Below are positions 38,698 through 47,933 of a stretch of 64,000 nucleotides of DNA, piece after piece. A model generated the notes under the pieces. The model made no database searches and was not told the origin of the DNA. It saw nothing but the letters and a program-made list of their open reading frames with translations. Position numbers and translations under genes: made by a program. Position 1 is the stretch's first letter, and every line of letters begins with the position of its first letter. The stretch comes from Hymenobacter tibetensis. GTDB lineage: Bacteria > Bacteroidota > Bacteroidia > Cytophagales > Hymenobacteraceae. The stretch covers positions 3,252,001 through 3,316,000 of the forward strand of contig NZ_CP094669.1 in assembly GCF_022827545.1 (NCBI RefSeq), written 5' to 3'.

Positions 38698-39381
38698 GCA
38701 AGCAGCGGTTTCGGGCCCCGGAAAGCCTGTTTTAGCGGGGGTCTGCCTTCACCGCAGGGCCCATGCCTACTTGGCAAACGGAAGACGCCGAACGTAGACA
38801 CCTGACAGCAAGCCACCTATGCTGCAACCTACCGGCGGGTGGCCGCACTGCCGCTCAGCTCACCAGCCACAGGCAGCTACGCTCTAGCTTGCCTCTTCAC
38901 CTGCTGGCTTTGCCAGAGCAGCCCGCCTGAACCCGAACTATTGCGCTTGCTTGTACCCGATATGGACTAGGTACAGTTCACTTAAAGAAGTGGCCTTGTA
39001 GCTAGCCAGTACGCTCCGTACATATACGTAGCTACCACTGTTTGGGGGGGGGTGGTAGCCACAACCAGCTGCGCAATACGGAGCTGAAATTACGTGCTTT
39101 CAACACAGCTATTTCCGTACTAATCCGGCCACTTTTGGGGGCGCTGGTTTCGTTTAAGGAGCGAGCTGGCTGCCCTCTACGAAATGCGTTCGGAGCGGCA
39201 CCACCCCATTGGCACGGGCAGCCGGCTGCTGGTAGTTGGAAAGACTGTTGAAGGATTCCCCTATTTCTCCGTCGCATTTCCTTGCCCTATCCGTTGCGGG
39301 CGCAACGGGGCATTTGGTCACGGATGAGCGGCTTTGCTGCTTATCTGTGACCTTGCTTCGGCAACTCTAGTTTCTTCTCTT
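38698..39381. other. Long intergenic region with a G-tract hairpin and palindrome
   Basis: 684 bases without a credible gene; small frames at 39042-39251 (plus) and 39032-39277 (minus) show no family features. Two structures stand out. A run of nine G (39044-39052) sits inside a hairpin whose arms are GCTACCAC and GTGGTAGC. A palindrome CCGTTGCG-GG-CGCAACGG lies at 39291-39308, about 75 bases before the LigD-like gene. No RNA family was recognised. Confidence 0.55.
39291..39308. promoter_or_regulatory. Palindrome upstream of the LigD-like gene, possible operator
   Basis: Eight-base arms CCGTTGCG/CGCAACGG around GG. It is 74 bases before the chosen ATG at 39382 and has no T-run, so a protein-binding site is more likely than a terminator. 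Confidence 0.35.
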
Positions 39382-39822
39382 ATGACTTCTCTGCATTTCG
39401 CGCTCTACCAGTCAACGGGGCTTCTAGCATGCCAACATTTGGTCTTGTATGCTCAAGACCCTATTCTGAAGAGCGTTGCGCCCGCGTTAGCGCACTGGAC
39501 GGTTCCGCAACTAGGCCACCACCAGCTCACGCAGCAAAGCCACTCGCTGCTGGCAGAAGCCACTGAGCTTCCTCCAACCGCCTATTTGGTTGACAGAGGA
39601 ACGTGCACCCTGATGGCCGGCGAGCTACCCCCGCACATCGGGCAAGAGCGGATACGCCTGCATTTCGAGGGATACGACTTACGCGGGCAGTTTGCGCTGC
39701 TCCGGTTGCGGCCCAGTGGCAGCCGCTGGCTGTTCGGCCGGCTTCAGTTTATGCCCGACAAGTTTGAGCGCGGCACGCAGGTAGCTCCTGCGTGGCCAAC
39801 TACGCAAACCACTTCGGTATAA
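39382..39822 (+). CDS. Degenerate LigD phosphoesterase-like protein
   Basis: The product is 146 residues from the ATG at 39382 (MTSLHFALYQSTG). By pattern it follows the LigD N-terminal 3'-phosphoesterase domain: HLVLYAQDPILKSVA and HWTVP correspond to the HYDLRLE...SWAVP block, AYLVDRGTCTL to the VWDRGTWE block, and LHFEGYDLRGQFALLRL followed by SRWLFGR to LHGxKLxGxFALVRL...WLLIK. The catalytic HYD...R residues are not conserved (Val and Tyr replace Asp and Arg), so enzymatic activity is doubtful. The domain match is my own alignment by eye. No Ku or ligase gene is nearby. It precedes a STAS gene on the same strand. Confidence 0.6.
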   Translation: MTSLHFALYQSTGLLACQHLVLYAQDPILKSVAPALAHWTVPQLGHHQLTQQSHSLLAEATELPPTAYLVDRGTCTLMAGELPPHIGQERIRLHFEGYDLRGQFALLRLRPSGSRWLFGRLQFMPDKFERGTQVAPAWPTTQTTSV

Positions 39823-39897
39823 GTTGCCACCTGCGCAGGTAGTTCACGCAGGAATAAATTGGTCATTACTACGCAGTTAATTCATGGTGGGCACTTG

Positions 39898-39905
39898 TAG
39901 CTTTG
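39898..39905 (+). promoter_or_regulatory. Candidate -7 element of the STAS gene
   Basis: TAGCTTTG, a full TAnnTTTG match, 66 bases before the STAS ATG. It implies the STAS gene is transcribed separately from the LigD-like gene. Confidence 0.45.
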
Positions 39906-39971
39906 CTTCCGCTCCACCAGAGTACCCTTTCTGCCCGCCCTATCTATCTGTACACTACCACCACTTAGCGT

Positions 39972-40286
39972 ATGCTCGACTTCTCTTCACTCAGCGACCC
40001 AGCTGCCCGCGTTTATACGATAGACCTGAACCACACAGACCCGGTGCGGCTCGCGGGGCGGCTCTATAAGTCCAACCCAGAGCAACGTCCGCAGCTTCTC
40101 ATCGACTGCCAGCACCTGGAGTGTGTGCGCACCCGAGGTGTAAGCTACCTGGCTTCCCAACTGCTGCTCACCCGACAAGCCGGCGCCGATATACTGCTCT
40201 ACAACGTGGATGCCGTGCTGTGCCGCGCCCTGCGGCTGCTTCAGCTGCACCAGATTTTCCGGGTGGTACCTGCCCCTACTGCTTGA
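39972..40286 (+). CDS. STAS-domain protein (anti-sigma-antagonist type)
   Basis: A 104-residue single-domain protein. The pattern VYTIDLNHTD ... QLLIDCQHLECVRTRGVSYLASQLLLTRQAGADILLYNVDAVLCRALRLLQLHQIFRV is that of a STAS fold, with the beta-strand/helix order and the closing LxLxxIF segment. The residue normally phosphorylated (Ser or Thr after the ID.....V block) is replaced by the TRG turn, with Thr in a plausible position. It could bind an anti-sigma kinase, but no such gene is visible in the window. Confidence 0.72.
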   Translation: MLDFSSLSDPAARVYTIDLNHTDPVRLAGRLYKSNPEQRPQLLIDCQHLECVRTRGVSYLASQLLLTRQAGADILLYNVDAVLCRALRLLQLHQIFRVVPAPTA

Positions 40287-40336
40287 CCTTTTTTCCACAG
40301 TCTATATTCCTTTTCCACTTCCAAAACTCTTGTATC

Positions 40337-40579
40337 ATGGCTACTTCCTCCAGTGCATCAAACGGCCGCGCTAAATCTGCATCTGCCCCAAAAACTGGTA
40401 ACCCACGTGGCTTCGCCGCTATGGATCCTGCTACGCAGCGCCGCATCGCCAGCGAAGGCGGCAAAGCCTCGCACGAAAGCGGCCGGGGCCACCAGTGGAC
40501 TCCAGAAGAGGCGCGTGCGGCGGGCCGCAAAGGTGGCCAGGCTAGTCGCACCAACCGCACTGCCGCTACCTCTCGCTAG
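40337..40579 (+). CDS. KGG-repeat stress protein (Con-10/YciG-like)
   Basis: An 80-residue, Ala/Gly/Lys-rich hydrophilic protein from the ATG at 40337. It carries KGG-type repeats: NPRGFAAMDPATQRRIASEGGKASHE and TPEEARAAGRKGGQASRT, both of the G-F-A-x-M-D / I-A-x-x-G-G-K-A and GRKGG type. These proteins are general stress or desiccation proteins, probably disordered. It lies 50 bases after the STAS gene, and a terminator follows at 40623. Confidence 0.88.
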   Translation: MATSSSASNGRAKSASAPKTGNPRGFAAMDPATQRRIASEGGKASHESGRGHQWTPEEARAAGRKGGQASRTNRTAATSR

Positions 40580-40622
40580 TGCGGGATACCTAACTAGGTA
40601 GCTCTTTTTACTATACCACTAG

Positions 40623-40652
40623 AAGCCCTGGACTTCCTCCAGGGCTTTTTTG
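40623..40652 (+). terminator. Terminator after the KGG-repeat gene
   Basis: A 10-bp perfect stem (AAGCCCTGGA, loop CTTCC) followed by TTTTTTG, 43 bases after the stop. Confidence 0.88.
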
Positions 40653-40854
40653 TGCGTCATATGTCTCGTAGAAGCAGACCGCGTTCTATGGGCCAGCCGG
40701 CACCCCATGACACCTACCTGGCCTGGTGCTGAGGCAGTAGCGGCCGGTGGCAAGCGCAGGTGTCGCGGCACCGTGTGGCAGGAGTGGTTTGGCGGGTTAG
40801 GTACCAAAAGTTGGCGGAGCTACGTAAGCAAACCGGTTTCTGCTTCTGTGTTCT

Positions 40855-42546
40855 ATGTCCGCCACTGCTACGCTGGCCTCGCCGGCTCCCCCCTCGCCCC
40901 TGGCGCCCCTGCGCATTCCATTTTTTCGGATGCTGTGGATTGCTTCCTTTGTCTCCAACATTGGCACCTGGATGCAGAACGTAGGCGCTGTGGGGCTCAT
41001 GACGGAGCTTACCACCTCGCCGGTGCTGGTGGCCCTGCTCCAAACTGCTTCGGCGCTGCCCGTATTTCTACTGAGCTTGCCCGCCGGTGCCCTCGCCGAC
41101 CTAGTGGACCGCCGACGGATGCTGATGCTCACCCAGACCTGGATGGCGGCCGTGGCCCTGGTGTTGGCCACGATAACCCTGCTTGGCCTCACGACGCCCT
41201 GGCTGCTGCTGCTGCTTACGTTCTTGCTGGGACTGGGCGGCGCCCTCAACAACCCGGTGTGGCAAACCGTAACGCCCGAACTGGTGCCCCGCGCCGAGCT
41301 ACCGCAGGCGCTGGCCCTCAACAGTGTGAGCTTCAACCTGGCCCGCTCGTTCGGCCCGGCGCTGGGGGGCCTCCTGATTGGGACCTTTTCGGCGGGGGCG
41401 GCCTTCCTGCTGAATGGCTTGTCGTTTCTGGCTACTATCTATATGGTGTGGCGCTGGAAACGCGAACCACAGGCTACCTCTACGCTGGCTGGGGAACGGG
41501 TGCTGGCGGCTATTCGGGGCGGCATTCGGTACGCCCGCTTTGCGCCGCCCGTCCAACACATCCTCATCCGAGGTATCAGCTTTACGTTTGGGGCCAGTGC
41601 CTTGCTGGCGCTTATGCCCGCGGTGGTAGCGCGGCGGTTATTGCTGCCGACCTCGTTCTACTCGGTTTTGCTTTCGTGTATGGGTGCCGGGGCAGTGTTG
41701 GGGGCCGTGCTGCTACCCTACCTCAACCGCCGGCTCACCATCAACTGGCGCGTAACGGCCGCCACCGTGGCTTTCGCCATCGGGCTGCTGGGCCTGGCGT
41801 TCGTCGACAACAAAGTGGTGCTTTCGGGCCTGCTGGTTTTGGTGGGACTGGCCTGGATGCTGGTGCTCAATTCGTTTAGTGTGGGCGTGCAGACGGTGGT
41901 ACCGCGCTGGGTGCAGGCCCGTACTATCAGTTTGTATTTGCTCACCATTCAGGGCGGCATGGCGCTGGGTAGCGTGGTGTGGGGCGCAGTAGCCAGCCGC
42001 TGGGCCCTGCCGGTGGCCCTCACGGGCGCAGCCATTTGGTTGATGTTGAGCACCCTGCTGGTGTTGCGCTATTCGCTTAGCAACAACACCGAAACCCTGG
42101 ATTTCACGCCGGCGCGGGCGCGCCCAGACCTTATGCTAGCCGAGGAACCCGCCCCCGATGCCGGCCCCATCATCGTCACGACCACCTACCACATAGCGCC
42201 TCCCGACCGGCCCGCTTTCGCCACCCTCATGGAGCAGCTGAGCCGTATCCGTCGTCGTGAAGGTGCCATCCGGGTGGGCCTCTACGCCGACCTGGCTGAC
42301 CCGACTCGGCTGGTAGAATACTTCATGGTGGAATCCTGGGAAGAGTACGAGCAGCTCCACGACCGGGGCGTGAGCCGCGAAGAAGCCGACGTGAAAACCC
42401 TGGCCCGTCAACTGCACCAAGGCCCCGACAAGCCCGTAGTGGCCCGCCTACTGGCCGAGCACGCCGGCGAAACCACCACCCAGGCCCCCATGGTACCTGG
42501 CAGCACCCGCCTGATAGCCAGCACCGCTGGTGAAACCCCAGGCTAA
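40855..42546 (+). CDS. MFS transporter, MFS_3 type with C-terminal dimeric-barrel domain
   Basis: A 563-residue inner-membrane transporter with about 12 helices in the first 410 residues (FFRMLWIASFVSNIGTWMQNVGAVGLM, LPVFLLSLPAGALADLVDRRRM). The C-terminal 140 residues (TYHIAPPDRPAFATLMEQLS, RRREGAIRVGLYADLADPTRLVEYFMVESWEEY) form a ferredoxin-like domain typical of the MFS_3 group (EntS-like). This class exports small molecules such as siderophores or drugs; the substrate is unknown. A 409-codon frame (40650-41879) overlaps it out of phase and is a shadow. Confidence 0.88.
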   Translation: MSATATLASPAPPSPLAPLRIPFFRMLWIASFVSNIGTWMQNVGAVGLMTELTTSPVLVALLQTASALPVFLLSLPAGALADLVDRRRMLMLTQTWMAAVALVLATITLLGLTTPWLLLLLTFLLGLGGALNNPVWQTVTPELVPRAELPQALALNSVSFNLARSFGPALGGLLIGTFSAGAAFLLNGLSFLATIYMVWRWKREPQATSTLAGERVLAAIRGGIRYARFAPPVQHILIRGISFTFGASALLALMPAVVARRLLLPTSFYSVLLSCMGAGAVLGAVLLPYLNRRLTINWRVTAATVAFAIGLLGLAFVDNKVVLSGLLVLVGLAWMLVLNSFSVGVQTVVPRWVQARTISLYLLTIQGGMALGSVVWGAVASRWALPVALTGAAIWLMLSTLLVLRYSLSNNTETLDFTPARARPDLMLAEEPAPDAGPIIVTTTYHIAPPDRPAFATLMEQLSRIRRREGAIRVGLYADLADPTRLVEYFMVESWEEYEQLHDRGVSREEADVKTLARQLHQGPDKPVVARLLAEHAGETTTQAPMVPGSTRLIASTAGETPG

Positions 42547-42962
42547 GCTACTGGCGGGCGGGCTCCTCACCTGAATTGAGCAGCAAGCAGAGCGAATGGC
42601 CGCTATTTACCCGGTACATCTTGCTAAGTGAAGTACAACGAAGTCGAAGCCTCTCTCCCGCCCCACTACCCTTCCACGTCTGCCTCGAAGCAGAGAAATG
42701 CTGCGGCAAGCGGACAACCGATCAAGCAGGACGCTTTGCTAGCATTCTGGGCCCGCGTCGTTCAACGCTGTGATTAACCGCTTTCCATTGTGCTGCTTGC
42801 TGCGTCACATCGTTTGAGAGCAGCTAGTTACTAGTGAGCATGTTATTTCGCTTTTGCTGCTGGCCCTATAGATCAAGCTCTAACTATTATGGCGTGTTCC
42901 GTAGCTGAACTGAAACCTTCTACCTTGTTGGATGCTTTCTTCATGAATACTCTTTTCCGATC
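42547..42962. other. Intergenic region between MFS and ABC exporter
   Basis: 416 bases. A GAAGTCGAAGCCTCTCTC stretch near 42640-42658 resembles degenerate dispersed elements of Bacteroidota genomes. No gene, RNA or good promoter element was identified. Confidence 0.4.
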
Positions 42963-44750
42963 ATGAAACTTCTCTACGGCTATCTGAGCAATTATTGGGG
43001 CTTGTTAGGGCTGGCCCTGGTGCTAGCGGCTATCAACCAGGTTTTTTCTCTGCTTGACCCTTGGATTTTTCGCAAAATCATCGACCAGTACGTGGTGAAG
43101 CCGGGCGGCGCGCTGCACGACATCAACTTCCGCACCTTCCTGAGTGGGGCGGGGCTGCTGATTCTGGCCGCCATGGGCGTGGCCATGGTTTCGCGTATTG
43201 CCAAGAACTTCCAGGACTACTATGTCAACGTCATCACCCAGCGGCTGGGTGCGCAGCTGTATTCTGATGGGCTGCGTCATTCGTTGGAACTGCCCTATCA
43301 GGTGTTCGAGGACCAGCGCTCCGGCGAAACCTTGGGCAAGCTCCAGAAGGTGCGCACCGACGTCGAAAAGCTGATTGCTTCGTTCGTCAACGTGCTCTTT
43401 GTGGGGCTGGTGGGTGTGATTTTCGTGGTCGGCTATGCTCTCACGGTGTACTGGGTGATTGCGCCGGTGTATTTCCTAACCATTCCGCTGTTGGGCATCC
43501 TGAGTTCGGTGCTAAGCAAAAAGATCAAGGTGGTGCAGAAAACCATTGTGGCGGAAACCACGGCCCTGGCGGGTGCTACCACCGAAAGCTTGCGCAATAT
43601 CGAGCTGGTGAAGAGCCTGGGACTGGCCCAACAGGAAACCGAGCGGCTGAACGCTACCACCAACAAGATTCTGAAGCTGGAGCTGAAGAAAGTCCGGTAT
43701 ATCCGCTCGTTGTCGTTCGTGCAGGGCACGTTCGTGAACCTGCTGCGCAACGCCATTCTGCTCCTGATGCTGTATTTGGTGGTGCAGGGCCGCATTACAG
43801 TGGGCGAGTTCTTCTCTCTGTTCATCTACTCGTTTGCCATCTTCGGGCCTTTGCAGGAAATGGGCAACATCATCAATATCTACCGCGAAACGGAGGCTTC
43901 CCTGGCCAACTTCCAGCAGATATTGGATACCCCCAAAGACAAGAAACCGGCGCATCCCAAGCACATCCAGCAAATCGAAACCCTGGCCTTCGACGACGTC
44001 CGTTTCAAACACTTATCGGCCAGCAACGCAGCGCTGGATGGCATTTCGTTTAACACGCAGCTCGGCGAAACCATTGCGTTTGTGGGTCCTTCGGGCTCCG
44101 GCAAGACCACGCTCGTGAAACTGTTGGTGGGTCTCTACCCGCCAGCCACGGGTCAGATTCTCTACAACAGCATTCCGGGCACCGAAATCGACTTGGACAC
44201 TCTGCGCGAGCAAATCGGCTTCGTGACGCAAGACACCCAGCTTTTTGCCGGCACCATCCGCGAGAACCTGCGCTTTGTGGCCCCCAACGCCACCGACGAA
44301 GAATGCATCCGTGCCCTGCACGAAGCCGCGGCCGACTCGTTGTTGGCCCGCGCGCCCCAGGGCCTGGATACCGTAATTGGCGAAGGCGGCGTGAAAGTAT
44401 CAGGCGGTGAAAAGCAGCGCCTAAGCATTGCCAGAGCCTTGCTCCGCCGCCCTACCCTGCTGGTATTCGATGAAGCTACCTCGGCGCTGGACTCGCTCAC
44501 GGAAGAGGAAATCAGCCAGACGGTACGCAAGCTGTCCGGTTCGCGCAAGCACATTACCATCCTGATTGCGCACCGTCTCAGCACCATTCTGCACGCCGAC
44601 AAAATCTTCGTGCTGGAGCGCGGCCATATTGCCGAGCAAGGCCGCCACGACGAGCTACTGCTGCAAAAAGGCCTGTACTACGCCATGTGGCGCCAACAAA
44701 TCGGTGAGCGGCCTGCTTCGTCTATTGCCCCACAGTTGGTGCAAGCCTAA
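42963..44750 (+). CDS. ABC exporter, fused permease-ATPase half-transporter
   Basis: A 595-residue type IV ABC exporter half-transporter that should homodimerise. Six membrane helices occupy about residues 1-320. The ATPase domain has Walker A GPSGSGKTTLVKLLVG, Q-loop IGFVTQDTQLFAG, signature VSGGEKQRLSIARALLR, Walker B LLVFDEATSALD and the H-loop LIAHRLSTI. All needed motifs are intact. It is of the MsbA/multidrug class, transporting lipids, peptides or drugs outward; the substrate cannot be inferred. No partner gene is adjacent in an operon. Confidence 0.95.
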   Translation: MKLLYGYLSNYWGLLGLALVLAAINQVFSLLDPWIFRKIIDQYVVKPGGALHDINFRTFLSGAGLLILAAMGVAMVSRIAKNFQDYYVNVITQRLGAQLYSDGLRHSLELPYQVFEDQRSGETLGKLQKVRTDVEKLIASFVNVLFVGLVGVIFVVGYALTVYWVIAPVYFLTIPLLGILSSVLSKKIKVVQKTIVAETTALAGATTESLRNIELVKSLGLAQQETERLNATTNKILKLELKKVRYIRSLSFVQGTFVNLLRNAILLLMLYLVVQGRITVGEFFSLFIYSFAIFGPLQEMGNIINIYRETEASLANFQQILDTPKDKKPAHPKHIQQIETLAFDDVRFKHLSASNAALDGISFNTQLGETIAFVGPSGSGKTTLVKLLVGLYPPATGQILYNSIPGTEIDLDTLREQIGFVTQDTQLFAGTIRENLRFVAPNATDEECIRALHEAAADSLLARAPQGLDTVIGEGGVKVSGGEKQRLSIARALLRRPTLLVFDEATSALDSLTEEEISQTVRKLSGSRKHITILIAHRLSTILHADKIFVLERGHIAEQGRHDELLLQKGLYYAMWRQQIGERPASSIAPQLVQA

Positions 44751-44928
44751 AGGAAGTTCCGCATTTTCCTTCCTGCATGGTCTCTCTGACGGTCAGGCCC
44801 GGCAGCAGGGTAACGTCGACCGTAACGGCACGAGATACACGTAGAAGACAGGGCACTAAAAGTTAGCGGAGCGCGTTATTTAGGCACGATTCCTGACTAT
44901 CCAGGCTTCTCATCCTACCGACATTTCC

Positions 44929-45849
44929 ATGACGTTTCAGCCTCGCTTTTTCCGCCATTTCTCCGGCTTGTTGCTGGCTGCGTGGCTGCTTCTGGCCGGT
45001 TCGGTCAGTGCTCAATCATCCAGCAACACCAAGCGCGACGTACTGCGCGAAATCACCGACGTAGTGGGGCTCAAGCCTCGCTTCGAGCTGCAAGCCACCA
45101 CGGCCGTTCAGAATGCCGCAGCCGTAGTGTACGGTGGCAAGCGCTTCCTATTATACAACCCCAACTTTGTGGCAGCCGTGAACCGCGCGGGCCGCTCCGA
45201 CTGGGCAGGCATCAGCATTTTGGCGCACGAAATGGGCCACCACCTCAATGGTCATACGCTGAAAGCGGGCGGATCCAACCCCACCGATGAGCTGGAAGCC
45301 GACGAGTTTTCGGGTTTCGTGCTGCGGAAGATGGGCGCCAGCTTAGCCGAAGCGCAAGCCGGTATGGCCGTGGTATCAGACGAGGAGGCCTCCCCGACTC
45401 ATCCGGGCCGTTCTACTCGCCTCAAGGCCATTGGCGAAGGATGGCAGCGGGCCAGCCAGCAAATTGCAGCCAGCAACCGCACCACGGCTCCCTCGGCTGC
45501 TCCGGCCATTGTTAGCAGCCGGCCAGCCGTGACCGTACCTAGCCGCTCCAACTCCAGTGCTTCCACTCCGGTGGTGATGGCCAGCAATGGCCAGATGAAT
45601 GTGGTGGGCAAAATCACGTTCCGCAGCAAGCCCGATCAGCCATTCTACCTAACGAGCCGCCTCAACGTTATTCGCCTCGACCACGAGGACCGCACCGCGC
45701 AAGTGGTTGGCCGCATCACTCGCTCTAATAGCGAAGAGTATCCGTTTGTACTGGTTGATGACCAAAACCACCGGCTCTTCATCAATGCAGCGGGTGGCGT
45801 TTTCGACAGTTCCGGCCGGCAGGTAGCCCTGTTGTCTGACCCTTCCTAA
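44929..45849 (+). CDS. Exported M48-like zinc metallopeptidase
   Basis: A 306-residue protein with a signal peptide (GLLLAAWLLLAGSVSAQ). The catalytic motif HEMGHHLNGH places the zinc ligands at His100 and His104 with Glu101, and DELEADEFSGFVLRKMGA supplies the third, Glu, ligand. That is the M48 family arrangement. The C-terminal third, after a Ser/Thr-rich linker, has VVGKITFRSKPDQPFYLTS and DDQNHRLFINAAGG, a beta-rich domain of unknown role. It is likely periplasmic and may act in envelope protein quality control. A strong terminator follows. Confidence 0.87.
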   Translation: MTFQPRFFRHFSGLLLAAWLLLAGSVSAQSSSNTKRDVLREITDVVGLKPRFELQATTAVQNAAAVVYGGKRFLLYNPNFVAAVNRAGRSDWAGISILAHEMGHHLNGHTLKAGGSNPTDELEADEFSGFVLRKMGASLAEAQAGMAVVSDEEASPTHPGRSTRLKAIGEGWQRASQQIAASNRTTAPSAAPAIVSSRPAVTVPSRSNSSASTPVVMASNGQMNVVGKITFRSKPDQPFYLTSRLNVIRLDHEDRTAQVVGRITRSNSEEYPFVLVDDQNHRLFINAAGGVFDSSGRQVALLSDPS

Positions 45850-45926
45850 ACCCATCTTCACAGTAATCGACTGGTTATTTGCCGGTTACTTATCCTTCGG
45901 TTTTAACGCTTGACTATCGTATCACA

Positions 45927-45959
45927 AAAAAGGTCCCGGCTAGCAGCCGGGACCTTTTT
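45927..45959. terminator. Bidirectional terminator between the peptidase and DUF4394 genes
   Basis: A 14-bp perfect stem (AAAAAGGTCCCGGC, loop TAGCA) with T-run, between convergent genes. Confidence 0.9.
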
Positions 45960-45984
45960 GTTTGTTGAAGCAGGAAAGAACTGG

Positions 45985-47538
45985 TTAGAAGCCAAGCCCT
46001 ACGGCTAAGCCGGTGGCTGCGCTGGTGAAGTTCCCTACGCTGGTTGCAACTCCATTGCTGGTGCTGATGCGGTAGAGCTTGGTGCTACCACCCGAGGTAA
46101 GCAAGGCGTATGGGGTGCCGCTGGTGCCCCCAATATCAAAACCGTTGGCGGCGTCTACGTCTACGCCAAGGTCACCCACTGGCACCAGCGCGCCGGCGTT
46201 CGGCGGGTTTTGCAGGAACAGCTTATCGGAAGTTGTGTCGATATCATACAGCGCAGTGGTGGTGGCACCGGCAAAGTTGTTGGTGTACGCTGCACCCGTT
46301 ACCGCGGGTGTGCCGGGGTTAAGCGGCGTATCAGTCGTGACAGTGCCAGCTGTGCCGGCTGCCACGTTAGCTGGAATGACGCGTAGGTTTTGGCTGGTGT
46401 TGCTCACAATGCGAATTCGGTCAACGGTTGGGTTGAAATCCACACCGAATGCTGTGCCGGACAAGGGCACGGTCAGAGTTGCCACGAAAGCAGCAGCCCC
46501 CGAAGAGGTATTGAGCGTGTAGATGCGGCTGTTGCTGCCAATAGCATACAGTTGGCCTGTAGCTGGCCGGAAATCAATACCAACTATGGTTTCGCCGGTC
46601 TGCAAACCGGTGATGGTTTTGGCTACAGTAGCGGATGGATTTTCAGGATTGAAAATCAGAAGGCTATTAGCAGCCGTAACGGCGTAGGCAATGGGCTGCG
46701 TAGGAATAGCAATGCCCGTGTACATCAGGCCTTTGTTGTACTTCACCAATATGCGCGTGTCGCCGGTGGCTAAGTCAACAGAGAAAAGCGTGGCTTTCTT
46801 GTTGACCTCGAACAGGCCGAGGGCGGTGTTGTCGGGAGCAATATCGAAGCCACCTTCCCCGGTTACTTTCAGCTTTAGGGGCCCTACTTTGACTAGCGTG
46901 CCGGCGTTCGGCGGGTCTTGCTTGTACAGCGTTTGGGTGGCAACATCAATATCGTAGAGGGTGGTAGTAGCGGCGCCGGCCACGTTGTTGGTGTACGCTA
47001 CGGCAGCAACACTGGCCCCGGGCGCTCCGTTGATGTCGCCGTCTTCCATGGCCAAGGCACCAGTCTCCGGATTCAGCCGCAGATTTTGGCCGGTGTTTGT
47101 AACCAACCGGATACGGTCGACGGTCGGGTTGAAATCGAAGCCCGCCACTGAGCCTTCCAGCAATGGCATGAAGGGCCCCGTTCCAATAGCGCGAGCGGCC
47201 CCCGTCAGCGGGTCAATAACATAGATGCGGCTGGTGCTGCCCACGCCGTACAGCTGGCCGGTAGCAGGCCGAAAGTCGATGGCCAGAATGGTTTCTCCGG
47301 ACTGCAACCCGGCAATAGGTACTGAACGGGTAGGATTTTCGGGGTCTTGGGTGGTGAAGGCGTCTAGCTTAGTGCCCTCAGCTAAGGCGTAAAAAGAAAA
47401 AGGAATGCCTTTTTGGTCGCTGCTGATACTGGTATTTCCGTTCTGGGCGTACTCGTCCATCTCTTTTTCACAACCGGCTAATGCAAAAAAGAGGGCGGCG
47501 CACGCAGCAAGCGTTGCACAGTAAGAAGTCTTTTTCAT
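45985..47538 (-). CDS. Lipoprotein with two DUF4394 domains
   Basis: A 517-residue protein. The signal MKKTSYCATLAACAALFFAL and lipobox LAGC put the lipidated Cys at 23. Two tandem repeats of about 235 residues follow. Each has ETI.AIDFRPATGQLY..GS.SRIY, then VDFNPTVDRIR(L/I)V(T/S)NT.QNLR and AY(T)NN.AGA.TT.LYDID, which is DUF4394. The protein probably forms a beta-propeller-like surface structure. Function is unknown; such proteins occur in bacteria with surface or biofilm proteins. It is attached to a membrane, possibly the outer one. Confidence 0.92.
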   Translation of the reverse strand: MKKTSYCATLAACAALFFALAGCEKEMDEYAQNGNTSISSDQKGIPFSFYALAEGTKLDAFTTQDPENPTRSVPIAGLQSGETILAIDFRPATGQLYGVGSTSRIYVIDPLTGAARAIGTGPFMPLLEGSVAGFDFNPTVDRIRLVTNTGQNLRLNPETGALAMEDGDINGAPGASVAAVAYTNNVAGAATTTLYDIDVATQTLYKQDPPNAGTLVKVGPLKLKVTGEGGFDIAPDNTALGLFEVNKKATLFSVDLATGDTRILVKYNKGLMYTGIAIPTQPIAYAVTAANSLLIFNPENPSATVAKTITGLQTGETIVGIDFRPATGQLYAIGSNSRIYTLNTSSGAAAFVATLTVPLSGTAFGVDFNPTVDRIRIVSNTSQNLRVIPANVAAGTAGTVTTDTPLNPGTPAVTGAAYTNNFAGATTTALYDIDTTSDKLFLQNPPNAGALVPVGDLGVDVDAANGFDIGGTSGTPYALLTSGGSTKLYRISTSNGVATSVGNFTSAATGLAVGLGF

Positions 47539-47933
47539 TTTTCCTTTATTTTTTAGTGAGAAATATTGGGATTGAAAAAGCTACGCACTGGCTAAGCGCC
47601 CGGATTTCAGCGGATGAAGATTTTATGAAAGTTTATAAAATAATCAACCTGCAGCCGTTGGTGCATAGCTACAGTCCTAATTCAAGCCAAACTCATGGCC
47701 GATATAATCAGAGAAAGCCAAGTGCACATAGCTCCGCAGCATCAGTATGGCTTTTTCAAGACATTTACATTCCTGAATGTTACAATTGAGTAGTACGCGT
47801 CCCCTTTTCAGGAATCCGTCAGCATATCCCGTGAGTTACGCTTCCGGTGTAGTGCAGTGCTATGGCTGTTAGAATTAGTTTCTGGGCTTCTTTTCGTCTG
47901 GTTTACTTTTGGCATTGAACTCACTGTCCTTCT
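47539..47933. other. Divergent intergenic region
   Basis: 395 bases between the DUF4394 gene and the PhzF-like gene. The left half is AT-rich and carries the DUF4394 leader. The right half has the TACTTTTG element at 47904. A 102-codon plus frame (47481-47789) overlaps the start of the DUF4394 gene and is not credible. Confidence 0.45.
47904..47911 (+). promoter_or_regulatory. Candidate -7 element of the PhzF-like gene
   Basis: TACTTTTG, a full TAnnTTTG match, 22 bases before the ATG. No -33 TTG at normal spacing. Confidence 0.4.

Noticed and set aside
40650..41879. 409-codon plus-strand frame overlapping the MFS_3 transporter
   Set aside because: Out of phase with the transporter, Pro/Arg/Gly-rich and without membrane or domain features.
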